A stretch of 6,744 nucleotides of DNA from CAYSHJ01 sp964589725 (GCA_964589725.1 CAZPUJ010000220.1:1-6744); one strand, 5' to 3'; shown: positions 1 through 6,503, counted from the stretch's first letter. The notes: generated by a model not told the origin, from the letters alone. A program made the numbers and translations.

Positions 1-529
1 AATGCCCGGTCTCGCCGCAACGCACGAACGTCAGTCGCCCCTGGAAGTGATCGACCACTGCCTGATAGCTCGCGGGATTCCACCATTTCGCGGTGAAGTC
101 GTGTTTTCCGCCAGCGACGATGATCCAGAAGTGCTCCGGGATTCCCAGCTCCTTTCCTGGTGGCGGTAATCGCTTCTCGGCGTCGCTGAGATGGATGTCT
201 CCGGCAAACCGCGTCACCGGAATTCGCAGCCCCAAGCGTTCTTCCAGAAACTGTGCGTATCCATGAATGAAGTGGTACGGTCGCTGATTGCTCTGATGCA
301 CCAGCGGGTAGTGCATGTCGAGCGACTCGACACCCGAGGCTCCCTCCTGCAATCGCGTGATGTGCGGATTGTTCTCGAAGAGCGCGTCCGCCGACGTGCG
401 GACGTCGGTCAGGAAGCGACCAGGCGTGGCCGCGTGCAGATCACGTACCGCCGCCGTCAGCATGACCAGATCACCGGGACTCTGAAACGACCGCAGAATC
501 AACCGGCGTTGGGAAACCGTCGTCTCCAT
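1..529 (-). CDS. Glycosyltransferase family 9 (heptosyltransferase-like), N-terminal part
   Basis: This is the N-terminal 176 residues of a protein that continues past the left edge. The frame is open throughout. The start is fixed: an in-frame TGA directly abuts the ATG at 529, and a GGAG Shine-Dalgarno core lies 7 nt upstream. The N-terminus RLILRSFQSPGDLVMLTAAV (residues 9-28) is the first beta strand and loop of a GT-B fold as in ADP-heptose:LPS heptosyltransferases (GT9). FLTDVRTSADALFENNPHI (39-57) and the HYPL...PYHFIHGY stretch (73-91) fit planctomycete GT9 members. IIVAGGKHDFTAKWW (136-150) begins the C-terminal donor-binding half, and FVRCGETGH (168-176) is where the visible part stops. 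By family knowledge it would transfer a sugar from a nucleotide donor to an envelope glycan at the inner face of the cytoplasmic membrane. Donor and acceptor cannot be told. It is the last of three leftward genes, 256 bp after the DUF1080 gene, and may have its own promoter. Confidence 0.85.
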   Translation of the reverse strand, partial: METTVSQRRLILRSFQSPGDLVMLTAAVRDLHAATPGRFLTDVRTSADALFENNPHITRLQEGASGVESLDMHYPLVHQSNQRPYHFIHGYAQFLEERLGLRIPVTRFAGDIHLSDAEKRLPPPGKELGIPEHFWIIVAGGKHDFTAKWWNPASYQAVVDHFQGRLTFVRCGETGH

Positions 530-785
530 TCAATCGCTCCATCGGAGCGACCTCCCTGCCGCACGTCCATCCGTCCTCACGCACTCCTGACTCCCAGCGA
601 GTAGAAACGAACCAGAACACCGAATGCAATCACATTCTTACAGTTCCGAAAATTTCGCAATTCGGCAATTCGATCAGTCACCGGACTGACGCAATGCGAG
701 TCTTGATCGCCTGATCTGAGCGATCAGTCGGCGCGCGTCCTCACCGGGAGAGGGACCGCTCTCAATCGTCGGCATTCGGACTTCG
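530..785. other. Intergenic region with two small hairpins, DUF1080 to GT9 gene
   Basis: No convincing gene is present. Two small hairpins lie side by side. TCAGTC (674-679) and GACTGA (684-689) are separated by a 4-nt loop. GATCGC (705-710) and GCGATC (720-725) are separated by 9 nt, with one more T-A pair outside. On the minus strand they come 60-110 nt after the DUF1080 stop codon, so they could end or protect that transcript, but no T-run follows. The stretch at about 635-672 is the most AT-rich part and has a short direct repeat (GAATTGC twice on the minus strand). A promoter for the GT9 gene would fit there, but I cannot assign -35 and -10 boxes with confidence. Confidence 0.35.
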
Positions 786-1487
786 TCATTCCACCTTCGG
801 CGGCTCGACCTCTTTGAGCACGATGTTGCGTAGCGCTCCTTTTGTGCGCCAGGTGCAGAAGCCCAGCGGTTTGCTGGCTTCGACTTCACCGCGGATCGTG
901 ATCTTCTTGCCGGTGATGTCAGCTTCGAGCAGTTGCTTGTCGTCGATCCAGGCGGTGATCTTCTTCTCCAAAACGCGCAGCCGAATCTTGTACCACTGGT
1001 TGTTCTTGAATTCACGATAGCTGACAGTCTCGTTCTCCGAGGCGTCGCGATAGTCCAGGCTCGACAGGCCACACACACTGCCGCCCCAGCCGCCGATGAT
1101 CAGGCTGCACGGGTCGTCCTTGATCGGAAACGTCAGGCCGCAGAAGAAGTCGCTCCCCTCGACACGCATCGCCTCCAGCGAGATCTCGTAATTTACTTTC
1201 GGCAGCGTCTTGCCGTCTTTCCACGTGACGCCGGTCAGGTCGTTGCCGAAATCGAGGATGAGTTGTTCCTCCTCGATGCTGATCTCGCCGTCGCCGCCGA
1301 AGTTCGACGATTTCCAGCCGGTCAGATCCTTGCCGTTGAAGAGTTTGATTTCCTTGAGCTTGGGTTTGGATTCGGTCTTCTTCTCAGTCGTCTTTTTGTC
1401 GTCAGCCTGCAAGGCCGTAAGGCAGCAGACAGCGACCACAATCAGAAACAGGACAGCGGCGGCGATACGATTCCAACGCGCAAGCAT
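786..1487 (-). CDS. Secreted DUF1080 (3-keto-disaccharide hydrolase-type) protein
   Basis: A 233-residue protein. The ATG at 1487 is chosen because GGGAG lies 9 nt upstream and a signal peptide begins at once: basic residues at 4 and 7, a hydrophobic core at about 8-26 (AAAVLFLIVVAV), and an ALQA site giving likely cleavage after Ala28. The cysteines at 21-22 do not form a good lipobox. A Lys/Glu/Thr-rich linker (29-46) follows. The DUF1080 domain then fills about residues 47-230. It opens with the hallmark IKLFNGKDLTGWK (47-59) and includes WKDGKTLPKVNYEISLEAMR, SDFFCGLTFP, NNQWYKIRLRV, a WIDDKQLLEA strand and the closing ALRNIVLKEVE. The fold is a concanavalin-like beta sandwich. Some relatives act on 3-keto-glycosides, but most planctomycete copies are uncharacterised, so the substrate is unknown. 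It probably acts in the periplasm or outside the cell. It lies 119 bp after the radical SAM gene on the same strand. A longer reading to 1685 would overlap that gene and bury the signal peptide, so I reject it. Confidence 0.9.
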   Translation of the reverse strand: MLARWNRIAAAVLFLIVVAVCCLTALQADDKKTTEKKTESKPKLKEIKLFNGKDLTGWKSSNFGGDGEISIEEEQLILDFGNDLTGVTWKDGKTLPKVNYEISLEAMRVEGSDFFCGLTFPIKDDPCSLIIGGWGGSVCGLSSLDYRDASENETVSYREFKNNQWYKIRLRVLEKKITAWIDDKQLLEADITGKKITIRGEVEASKPLGFCTWRTKGALRNIVLKEVEPPKVE

Positions 1488-1606
1488 GGTGAAAGTCTCC
1501 CGGCAAAGAGCGGCGTGAGGGCAAATCGACAGCGCCGATTTCATCGACTGGCGAGTGCCGGCACAAGAAACAGCACACTTGTGCGACGAGAGCACGGCGG
1601 GGACGG

Positions 1607-3637
1607 TCACGGCGACAGCACAAACTCGTGAACTTCCAGCTCGTCGGTGAGTTCGTCTTCCTTCGGAAGATTCTCGCCAAGCCAAACGACAGACGCGAAT
1701 GGGCTAAGGCCGTCGATCCAGTCAAAGCCTACTCGGTCCCGTTCGCTCCACGGCAGGCGGACAACGATCTGCTTGGCCCCCTTCGGCCGGCCGAGCTGCA
1801 TCGAATAGAATCGGTCCAGGTACGACGGGTCTTTGAGGCAGGTGGCTCGGATTGCCTGCAATACACTCGCTGTCAGATGCTGCGGATCGCCTGTCGGTTC
1901 GAGCACGATTCGCAGCGTCGAGTGCGGGTTGTCGTCGAGCAGTTGCCGCACCAGCCCGCAGGCCACGTCGCGATGCTTGCGAAAGTCCACCGCTTGCAGA
2001 TTCAACTCAAACGCCTGCGACCGACAAGCTGCCACAGGCAACGCCGGACGTGAAGCCGCATCGAGATCAACCGTCAATGAAGTCGTGAGCGACCCGCTTC
2101 GCAGTCCGCTGACCGCTGACCCCTGACCACTGACCCCTGTCTTCTCCACTGGCGGCGGCACCGCGTCGAACTCCGTCTCGAAGATCTCCTCGGCCTCCTC
2201 CATGAGTTGGAACATCGTCGGCAGGTCAATCGTCGGAGTCTTCAACACGTAGTACGGCGGTCGCGACTGATATTCGAGTTGGTGCATCGCGGCCTCTTGC
2301 CGGAAGGCGGTGCCGGGCAGGATGGCCAAATTGAAAACTTGCATGCTGGTGAAGAGGCCCGTGTCGCGGAGGTAGTGCATGCCGCGACGCACCGATTCCG
2401 GCGTGTCGCCGGGGAGGCCGATGATCAAATCGACTTTGACTTTGATCCCGACGTCCATGATCGCCTTCACGCCCCGTTCGAACGCCTTCATGTTGTTCTT
2501 GCGGTCCATCAACTCCATCGCGAGCGGATCGATCGACTGCAAGCCGATCTCCACTTCGGTGAAGTTCGCGTCGCGGAGCAGCCTGGCGATCTCGGCATTG
2601 ATCCCTTCGGCCCGCAGCTCACCGAAGTAGGTCCATTGATGATCCGGGTTCTGCTCCGCCAGCAGCTTGACGAACTCCGCGAAGTTACGGGCTTGATTGA
2701 GCGTCGGGTCGAGCAGCACGACTTCCTTGACCCCGCGCTCGTGCGCGTGCCGCAGGTTGGCGATGATCTTTTCTTTCGAGACAAAATACAGATCGTCGTA
2801 GCTCTTTGGGTAGTAACAGAACTTGCACTTGAAAATGCAGCCGCGAATCGTTTCGAGCAGCAGCATCTGTTCCTCGGCCGCGTCGAGGATGCCTTCGAGA
2901 TATGGCGAGCTGATCTCGTCCAGCGACGGCAACGGCTGACGAAACAAAGGCAACTGCCCGATCGGCGAGTTGGGTTCGGCGTTATGAATGAACTGCGCCG
3001 CTTCGGGACGAACAACGTCCAGGCGAGCGGGAGGCATCAGCCCCCTGATACGTTGCATATCGTTGGGCTGTTTAAGGCTGTTGAATTCATGAATCGTCAA
3101 GGTTGCTGGGACTCGCCCCATCAGGGGGCTGACGCCCCCCGCTCGCCGAGTTGCGTGAGGCGACACGTACAAGCCGGCGATTGGTGCGCGCGGCAGGTCG
3201 TTCTCGCGCAGCGCGGCCAGCAGTTCGGCGAAGGTTTGTTCTCCTTCGCCAATTGCGGCGAAGTCGATGGCCGGAGATTGCAGTACCCAAGCGTTGTCGG
3301 CCGTGACCTCCGGGCCGCCGACGATGATGCGGATGTCCGGCCGACGCTCCTTCAGCCGTGAGGCGATCCACAGCGTCCGGTCGATGTTCCACAGATAGCA
3401 CGAGAATCCGACCAGCAACGGATATCGAGCAAGAATCTCCTCGACCAAGCCACAATCGCTGAGCGTGTTGCTCAACCGAGGCGGAAAGATGTCGATGTTG
3501 TAAAACTCTTCCAGGCCGCGTCGCCGGGCATACATTTTCAAATACCCGGCCGCGAGCGGCACGTTTCCCTTAGCCGGTTCCAGTCCCGGCTGGGGGATCG
3601 GCAATTGCAGCAACAGAATCGAATGACGCTTGGCCAT
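1607..3637 (-). CDS. B12-binding domain radical SAM protein carrying two repeat-derived linkers
   Basis: A 676-residue protein. An in-frame TAG four codons upstream rules out a longer reading, and no Shine-Dalgarno is visible before the ATG. Residues 1-150 form a Rossmann-like B12-binding domain (SILLLQLPIPQPGLEPAKGN, LLVGFSCYLW, IIVGGPEVTADNAW, AIGEGEQTFAELL). I see no DxHxxG cobalamin-ligand motif. The radical SAM domain (about 237-480) has the 4Fe-4S cysteines C267, C271 and C274 in RGCIFKCKFCYYPKS, then VVLLDPTLN, EVEIGLQSID (361-370) and LIIGLPGDTPE (404-414). A separate C-terminal domain (about 540-676) is not recognised. This is a class B radical SAM enzyme. Relatives methylate or rearrange unactivated carbons in lipids, cofactors or natural products; its own substrate is unknown. 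Both interdomain linkers are expanded. Residues 164-206 come from an in-frame palindromic element, and residues about 501-510 (GVSGQGSAVSG region) come from a heptamer repeat. The gene diverges from the FGE-sulfatase-like gene and heads the leftward group. Confidence 0.92.
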   Translation of the reverse strand: MAKRHSILLLQLPIPQPGLEPAKGNVPLAAGYLKMYARRRGLEEFYNIDIFPPRLSNTLSDCGLVEEILARYPLLVGFSCYLWNIDRTLWIASRLKERRPDIRIIVGGPEVTADNAWVLQSPAIDFAAIGEGEQTFAELLAALRENDLPRAPIAGLYVSPHATRRAGGVSPLMGRVPATLTIHEFNSLKQPNDMQRIRGLMPPARLDVVRPEAAQFIHNAEPNSPIGQLPLFRQPLPSLDEISSPYLEGILDAAEEQMLLLETIRGCIFKCKFCYYPKSYDDLYFVSKEKIIANLRHAHERGVKEVVLLDPTLNQARNFAEFVKLLAEQNPDHQWTYFGELRAEGINAEIARLLRDANFTEVEIGLQSIDPLAMELMDRKNNMKAFERGVKAIMDVGIKVKVDLIIGLPGDTPESVRRGMHYLRDTGLFTSMQVFNLAILPGTAFRQEAAMHQLEYQSRPPYYVLKTPTIDLPTMFQLMEEAEEIFETEFDAVPPPVEKTGVSGQGSAVSGLRSGSLTTSLTVDLDAASRPALPVAACRSQAFELNLQAVDFRKHRDVACGLVRQLLDDNPHSTLRIVLEPTGDPQHLTASVLQAIRATCLKDPSYLDRFYSMQLGRPKGAKQIVVRLPWSERDRVGFDWIDGLSPFASVVWLGENLPKEDELTDELEVHEFVLSP
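2109..2136. repeat. Heptanucleotide tandem repeat (CTGACCN)x4 inside the radical SAM gene
   Basis: Four consecutive heptamers CTGACCG, CTGACCC, CTGACCA and CTGACCC read on the plus strand. Decayed copies flank them: CAGTCCG at 2102-2108 and CTGTCTT at 2137-2143. On the minus strand the array encodes about residues 501-510 (VSGQGSAVSG) of the radical SAM protein, in the linker between the radical SAM and C-terminal domains. Seven-base units shift the frame with each copy gained or lost, so copy-number change would be tolerated only in threes. Similar heptamer arrays are normally intergenic in planctomycetes and cyanobacteria, as far as I recall. Confidence 0.75.
3022..3147. repeat. 126-bp palindromic element inserted in frame in the radical SAM gene
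   Basis: Arm 1 (3022-3049) and arm 2 (3120-3147) are 28-bp inverted repeats with two mismatches, both purine transitions (arm 1 has A where the reverse complement of arm 2 has G). The spacer is 70 bp. Each arm is also self-complementary: arm 2 holds a perfect GGGGGC-TGAC-GCCCCC hairpin and arm 1 a version with one mismatch. The palindrome ATTCATGAAT (3085-3094) lies near the centre. Length 126 is 42 codons, so the reading frame is kept. It encodes about residues 164-206, including GGVSPLMG near one end and RGLMPPAR near the other. I see no target-site duplication and no transposase, so this is a non-autonomous, MITE-like or RPE-like repeat. Whether copies exist elsewhere cannot be seen here. 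Confidence 0.7.
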
Positions 3638-3721
3638 GTCGGCAATCTATCGGTGCGCCGGCGCGCCAGCAACAAGCGGTCGCTCTTCTTAGGTAACAAC
3701 CCAGAGAATGAACGGGGAAAT

Positions 3722-3767
3722 GCGGGACAGGAAGCTGTCTTGGCGTTATCTTCCTGTCCCGCTTTTT
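3722..3767 (+). terminator. Intrinsic-terminator-like hairpin upstream of the FGE-sulfatase-like gene
   Basis: GCGGGACAGGAAG (3722-3734) and its exact reverse complement (3750-3762) form a 13-bp stem around a 15-nt loop, followed at once by TTTTT (3763-3767). By form this is a Rho-independent terminator for rightward transcription. No rightward gene precedes it, and the next one starts 82 bp downstream. It could stop antisense transcription out of the radical SAM gene, attenuate a leader transcript of the downstream gene, or be a dispersed hairpin repeat. On the minus strand it is followed by ATTTCCCC and would not terminate well. Confidence 0.55.
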
Positions 3768-3837
3768 CCGGTTACTTGATTTTGTGAAACATTGACGGCT
3801 TGGGCGAGGGAGTCAGTTTCATTTGCCATCTCAGATT

Positions 3838-3844
3838 GGAGAGG
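3838..3844 (+). promoter_or_regulatory. Ribosome binding site that sets the start of the FGE-sulfatase-like gene
   Basis: GGAGAGG lies 5 nt before the ATG at 3850. It favours that ATG over an in-frame TTG at 3823, which would add nine residues and has no such site at a proper distance. Confidence 0.6.
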
Positions 3845-3849
3845 ATCGC

Positions 3850-4791
3850 ATGTCATCACGAAACGATTGGTCGAAGATTGTCAGCTCAAGAGACGTCTGG
3901 CCCACCGCCGTTTGCTGCCTGTGGCTGTTGAGTGGAGGCGCGATGGAATCTCCTCTCCGTTCGGACGAGAAACCGAAGAAAGAGACTGCGCCGGTGTCTC
4001 GGCCAGAACTCTTAAAACGCTTTGTCGACGAGTTCGTGGAGATCATTCCTGGCCAGGCGACTGCGGAAGGTAAGCCGGCATTCCCTGCGACGTTCCGCAT
4101 GGGAAGCGAGCGGGCTGACTCCGAAAAACCGGTTCATGAGGTCACGCTGAAGTATCACTTCGCGATCGCCAAATACGAGGTGCCGCAGAATCTATACGAA
4201 GCCGTAATGGGCCAAAATCCGAGCCGCTGGAAAGGACCGCGCAACTCGGTCGAGATGTTGACCTGGCAGGAGGCTCGCGAATTCTGCCGCAAGGTGACGG
4301 AGTTGCTTCGCATCGAGAAACTGCTGGCCGCGGACGAAGAGATTCGCTTGCCGACGGAAGCCGAATGGGAGTACTGCTGCCGCGCGGGCACGACGACGGC
4401 GTACAGCTTTGGCGACAAAGCGACTCGCGAGGGAGACGTCAACAAGACGGCATCGATCTTGAACGAATACGGTTGGCACACGGGCAACGCCGCCGGCAAC
4501 GATCCGCCAGTCGGGGCCAAGAAGCCGAACTCGTGGGGCCTGTACGACATGCATGGCTATCTGTGGGAATTCGTGGAAGACTCGTGGCATGACAGCTACG
4601 AGGATGCTCCGACGGACGGCCGTGCGTGGACGGACGGCTCGCCCAAGCAGGTCGTCCTGCGCGGCGGATCGTGGCAAGATCACTTCTCACTCCTGACCAG
4701 TTCCGCACGCCGCCAGCGGGGAGTCGATCAGCGCGATGACAAGATCGGAGAGGCGATCGGGCTGCGTTGCGTGCGCGCCAAGCGGTCGTGA
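3850..4791 (+). CDS. FGE-sulfatase (SUMF1)-domain protein, probably exported, lacking catalytic cysteines
   Basis: A 313-residue protein from the ATG at 3850. A hydrophobic stretch (about 17-31, WPTAVCCLWLLSGGA) suggests a signal peptide cleaved after Ala31, although its N-region is long. The FGE-sulfatase domain spans about 77-310: FRMGS (82-86), KPVHEVTL (93-100), YEVPQNLYEAVMGQNPSRWK (109-128), SVEMLTWQEAREFC (133-146), RLPTEAEWEYCCRAGTTTAY (166-185), NSWGLYDMHGYLWEFVEDSW (227-246), VVLRGGSW (268-275) and GLRCVR (304-309). These are the family hallmarks, though the usual GNVWEW is GYLWEF here. True formylglycine-generating enzymes carry two copper-binding cysteines just after the RGGSW motif. 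Here that segment (QDHFSLLTSSARRQR) has none, so sulfatase activation is unlikely. Many planctomycete paralogues with this fold are of unknown role and may bind ligands, as C-type lectin folds do. It is followed after 179 bp by the S1 gene. Confidence 0.9.
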   Translation: MSSRNDWSKIVSSRDVWPTAVCCLWLLSGGAMESPLRSDEKPKKETAPVSRPELLKRFVDEFVEIIPGQATAEGKPAFPATFRMGSERADSEKPVHEVTLKYHFAIAKYEVPQNLYEAVMGQNPSRWKGPRNSVEMLTWQEAREFCRKVTELLRIEKLLAADEEIRLPTEAEWEYCCRAGTTTAYSFGDKATREGDVNKTASILNEYGWHTGNAAGNDPPVGAKKPNSWGLYDMHGYLWEFVEDSWHDSYEDAPTDGRAWTDGSPKQVVLRGGSWQDHFSLLTSSARRQRGVDQRDDKIGEAIGLRCVRAKRS

Positions 4792-4970
4792 TTGACGCGG
4801 CGACTGGTCGTCCGAAGGTTTGAAATTGCGAAGCTCGAAGATACGCTTTCGCGACGTTCGATCTGGCGGTCAATTCCGTCATTGAGCTTTCTCACTGATT
4901 TTGTTTTTGACGGCCTCGTGGCCTGACGTCCTTTTGTTGTCTGTGTGCGCTGTTGCAGGAAATGTTGCGA
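4792..4970. other. Intergenic region ahead of the S1-domain gene
   Basis: No gene is seen. A T-rich stretch (about 4883-4910) precedes a small GGCC-TCGT-GGCC hairpin (4912-4923), and a TTGACG hexamer (4907-4912) resembles a -35 box without a good -10 partner. AGGA at 4957-4960 stands 10 nt before the ATG at 4971 and is the likely ribosome binding site. A promoter for the S1 gene here is plausible but not shown. No convincing terminator for the preceding gene is visible. Confidence 0.3.
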
Positions 4971-6503
4971 ATGTCTTCCGATCCCTCTCTCACCGTCGCC
5001 GAGTCTGTTGATCAAGCCGCCACTTTGCCGCCTGCCACGGAGGCGAACGACATTCTAACGGAGGTGGTCGCTGCGCCTGAGTCCGCTCGGCGAGTCGAGC
5101 TGAGACCTTCGGGGACCGGAGATTTCAAGGCCGTCGGGTCCGTCGATTCTTCGAAGATGGATCGTGATCTCGACGTCGAAGCCGAACGGGAAGCTCGCCC
5201 GTTGCGTGAACACGCGAGCTCACACATGCACCGCAGCGTGGATGTCCCCGCCGCCGAGGACTTGGAGGCGTCGCTGGAAGCCGAGATCAACGCCGCGCTC
5301 TCCGGTGGAGCAGCAACCGCGACGGGAATCGCCAGCGCGACTGCGACAGCGATCGCGGAAATGCCCGCGGAAGAATCGCTGCACACCGGGAAACGCCTGA
5401 AGGGGCGTGTTGCTCTGGTTCACGGCGAGAACATTTTTTTGGATCTCGGCTATCGGTCGCAGGGCCTGTTGCCAGCGAGGCAATTTGAGGGCAAAGAGGT
5501 TCCGCAGCCCGGCGCGGAAGTGGACGTCATCGTCACTCGCGTCAGTCCGGACGAAGGACTAATTCATGTCAGCCTGCCGACCGGCAAGCAGCGCTTGTCC
5601 GGCAATTGGGACGCGGTGCAAAAGGGACAAATCGTCGATTGCATGGTGACCAAGACGAACAAAGGGGGACTGGAAGTGACGGTCGGCACGCTGCGCGGTT
5701 TCATGCCGTCAGGGCAGATCGATCTGCGGTTCGTCGAGAACCTCGAACAGTTCGTCAACCAAAAGCTCCGCGTGAAAATCACCGAGGCCAACAAGCACAA
5801 GCGGAATCTGATCGTCAGCCGCCGCGTTTTGCTGGTCGAAGAGCGTCGCGAGGCCGAAGAGAAAATCCTCGGTACCCTGGAGGTCGGACAGACGGTTGGC
5901 GGCACGATCACAACAATCAAGGACTATGGCGCGTTCGTGGACCTGGGTGGCGTCGACGGCTTCTTGCACATCGGCCAGATCAGCTGGCTGCACTTGAAGC
6001 ATCCCAGCGAAGTGCTGCAAGATGGTCAGCAAGTGCAGGTGAAGGTCGTCACGATCAGCGAGGACAAGAAAAAAATCGGACTCAGCCTGAAGCAGCTTGT
6101 CCAAAACCCGTGGGAACAAGCGGCCGGAAAATACTTCCAAGGCCAGACGGTCAGCGGCACGGTGACGCGAACGACGGACTTTGGCGCGTTCGTGGAACTC
6201 GAGCCGGGCGTCGAGGGTATGATCCACATCAGCGAGTTGGACTACAAACGAGTCTTCCGAGTCACCGACGTTGTTTCCGTTGGTCAACAGTTAGAGGTTC
6301 AGGTTCGCGACGTCGATCCGGACAAGCATCGTATCGGCCTGTCGCTGAAGGCCCTTAAGGCCAAGCCCGAAGAACCGAAACCGGAGGCAGCCGACGACGA
6401 ACCCGCTGCTCCGCCGCCGAAACGCAAGTCGACGCTCAAGGGCGGCCGCGAGGCCAGCCCCTCGCGCGGCGGACTGTTCGGGAATCCGAACGACTTTCGC
6501 TAG
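4971..6503 (+). CDS. Ribosomal protein S1-type RNA-binding protein with four S1 domains
   Basis: A 510-residue protein. The ATG at 4971 is preferred because AGGA lies 10 nt upstream; an in-frame ATG at 4962 sits too close to it, and a TTG at 4953 is less likely. Residues 1-138 are a low-complexity, probably disordered N-terminus with an Ala/Thr-rich run (about 113-130). Four S1 domains follow: 1 (about 139-203), 2 (213-284, ending in KRNLIVSRR), 3 (303-375, DYGAFVDLGGVDGFLHIGQI and KHPSEVL) and 4 (389-463, DFGAFVELEPGVEGMIHISE). From memory of the family, domains 2-4 match domains 2-4 of E. coli S1 in order and in signature motifs, so this is rpsA-like rather than a generic single-S1 protein. 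Domains 5 and 6 of the 557-residue E. coli protein are absent. A charged Pro/Lys-rich tail (463-510) ends in GGLFGNPNDFR. The expected role is mRNA binding at the 30S subunit or another RNA-binding function. Whether it is the main S1 of the cell or a paralogue cannot be told from this window. Confidence 0.9.
   Translation: MSSDPSLTVAESVDQAATLPPATEANDILTEVVAAPESARRVELRPSGTGDFKAVGSVDSSKMDRDLDVEAEREARPLREHASSHMHRSVDVPAAEDLEASLEAEINAALSGGAATATGIASATATAIAEMPAEESLHTGKRLKGRVALVHGENIFLDLGYRSQGLLPARQFEGKEVPQPGAEVDVIVTRVSPDEGLIHVSLPTGKQRLSGNWDAVQKGQIVDCMVTKTNKGGLEVTVGTLRGFMPSGQIDLRFVENLEQFVNQKLRVKITEANKHKRNLIVSRRVLLVEERREAEEKILGTLEVGQTVGGTITTIKDYGAFVDLGGVDGFLHIGQISWLHLKHPSEVLQDGQQVQVKVVTISEDKKKIGLSLKQLVQNPWEQAAGKYFQGQTVSGTVTRTTDFGAFVELEPGVEGMIHISELDYKRVFRVTDVVSVGQQLEVQVRDVDPDKHRIGLSLKALKAKPEEPKPEAADDEPAAPPPKRKSTLKGGREASPSRGGLFGNPNDFR

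Larger units (their letters stand above)
3638..3849. promoter_or_regulatory. Divergent intergenic region between radical SAM and FGE-sulfatase-like genes
   Basis: This region must hold the promoters of both outward-reading genes, since no other gene lies between them. No clear sigma-70-type boxes stand out. The main visible structure is the 13-bp hairpin with T-run listed separately (3722-3767). After it comes a short AT-rich stretch (about 3771-3795) that is the most likely place for a rightward promoter. A 60-codon open frame crosses the region (3605-3787, plus strand), but it overlaps the radical SAM start and the hairpin and has no sign of being a gene. Confidence 0.4.

Noticed and set aside
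191..604. A 137-codon plus-strand open frame at the left end
   Set aside because: The minus strand encodes recognisable glycosyltransferase family 9 sequence through this region, and the plus-strand product is low-quality and Arg-rich.
1523..1564. Small palindromes between the radical SAM and DUF1080 genes (AAATCG/CGATTT and GTGCCGGCAC)
   Set aside because: They are short and expected by chance at this base composition, with no T-run or partner sites to suggest a terminator or operator.
933..1631. A 232-codon plus-strand open frame opposite the DUF1080 gene
   Set aside because: The minus strand carries a full DUF1080 domain, signal peptide and ribosome binding site here. The plus-strand frame shows none of these.
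2207..3361. A 384-codon open frame on the plus strand opposite the radical SAM gene
   Set aside because: It is a shadow of a clearly real gene in GC-rich DNA. The translation is Arg/Gln/His-rich, matches no family I know, and runs straight through the palindromic element.
3605..3787. A 60-codon plus-strand open frame in the divergent intergenic region
   Set aside because: It begins inside the radical SAM gene on the other strand, passes through the hairpin with T-run, and has no domain or good start site.
5922..6201. Near-identical DNA stretches sharing GGCGCGTTCGTGGA in the S1 gene
   Set aside because: They encode the same conserved GAFV motif in S1 domains 3 and 4, so this is ordinary domain homology and not a separate repeat.
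5709..6287. A 192-codon minus-strand open frame within the S1 gene
   Set aside because: It lies wholly opposite conserved S1 domains 2-4 and resembles no family.
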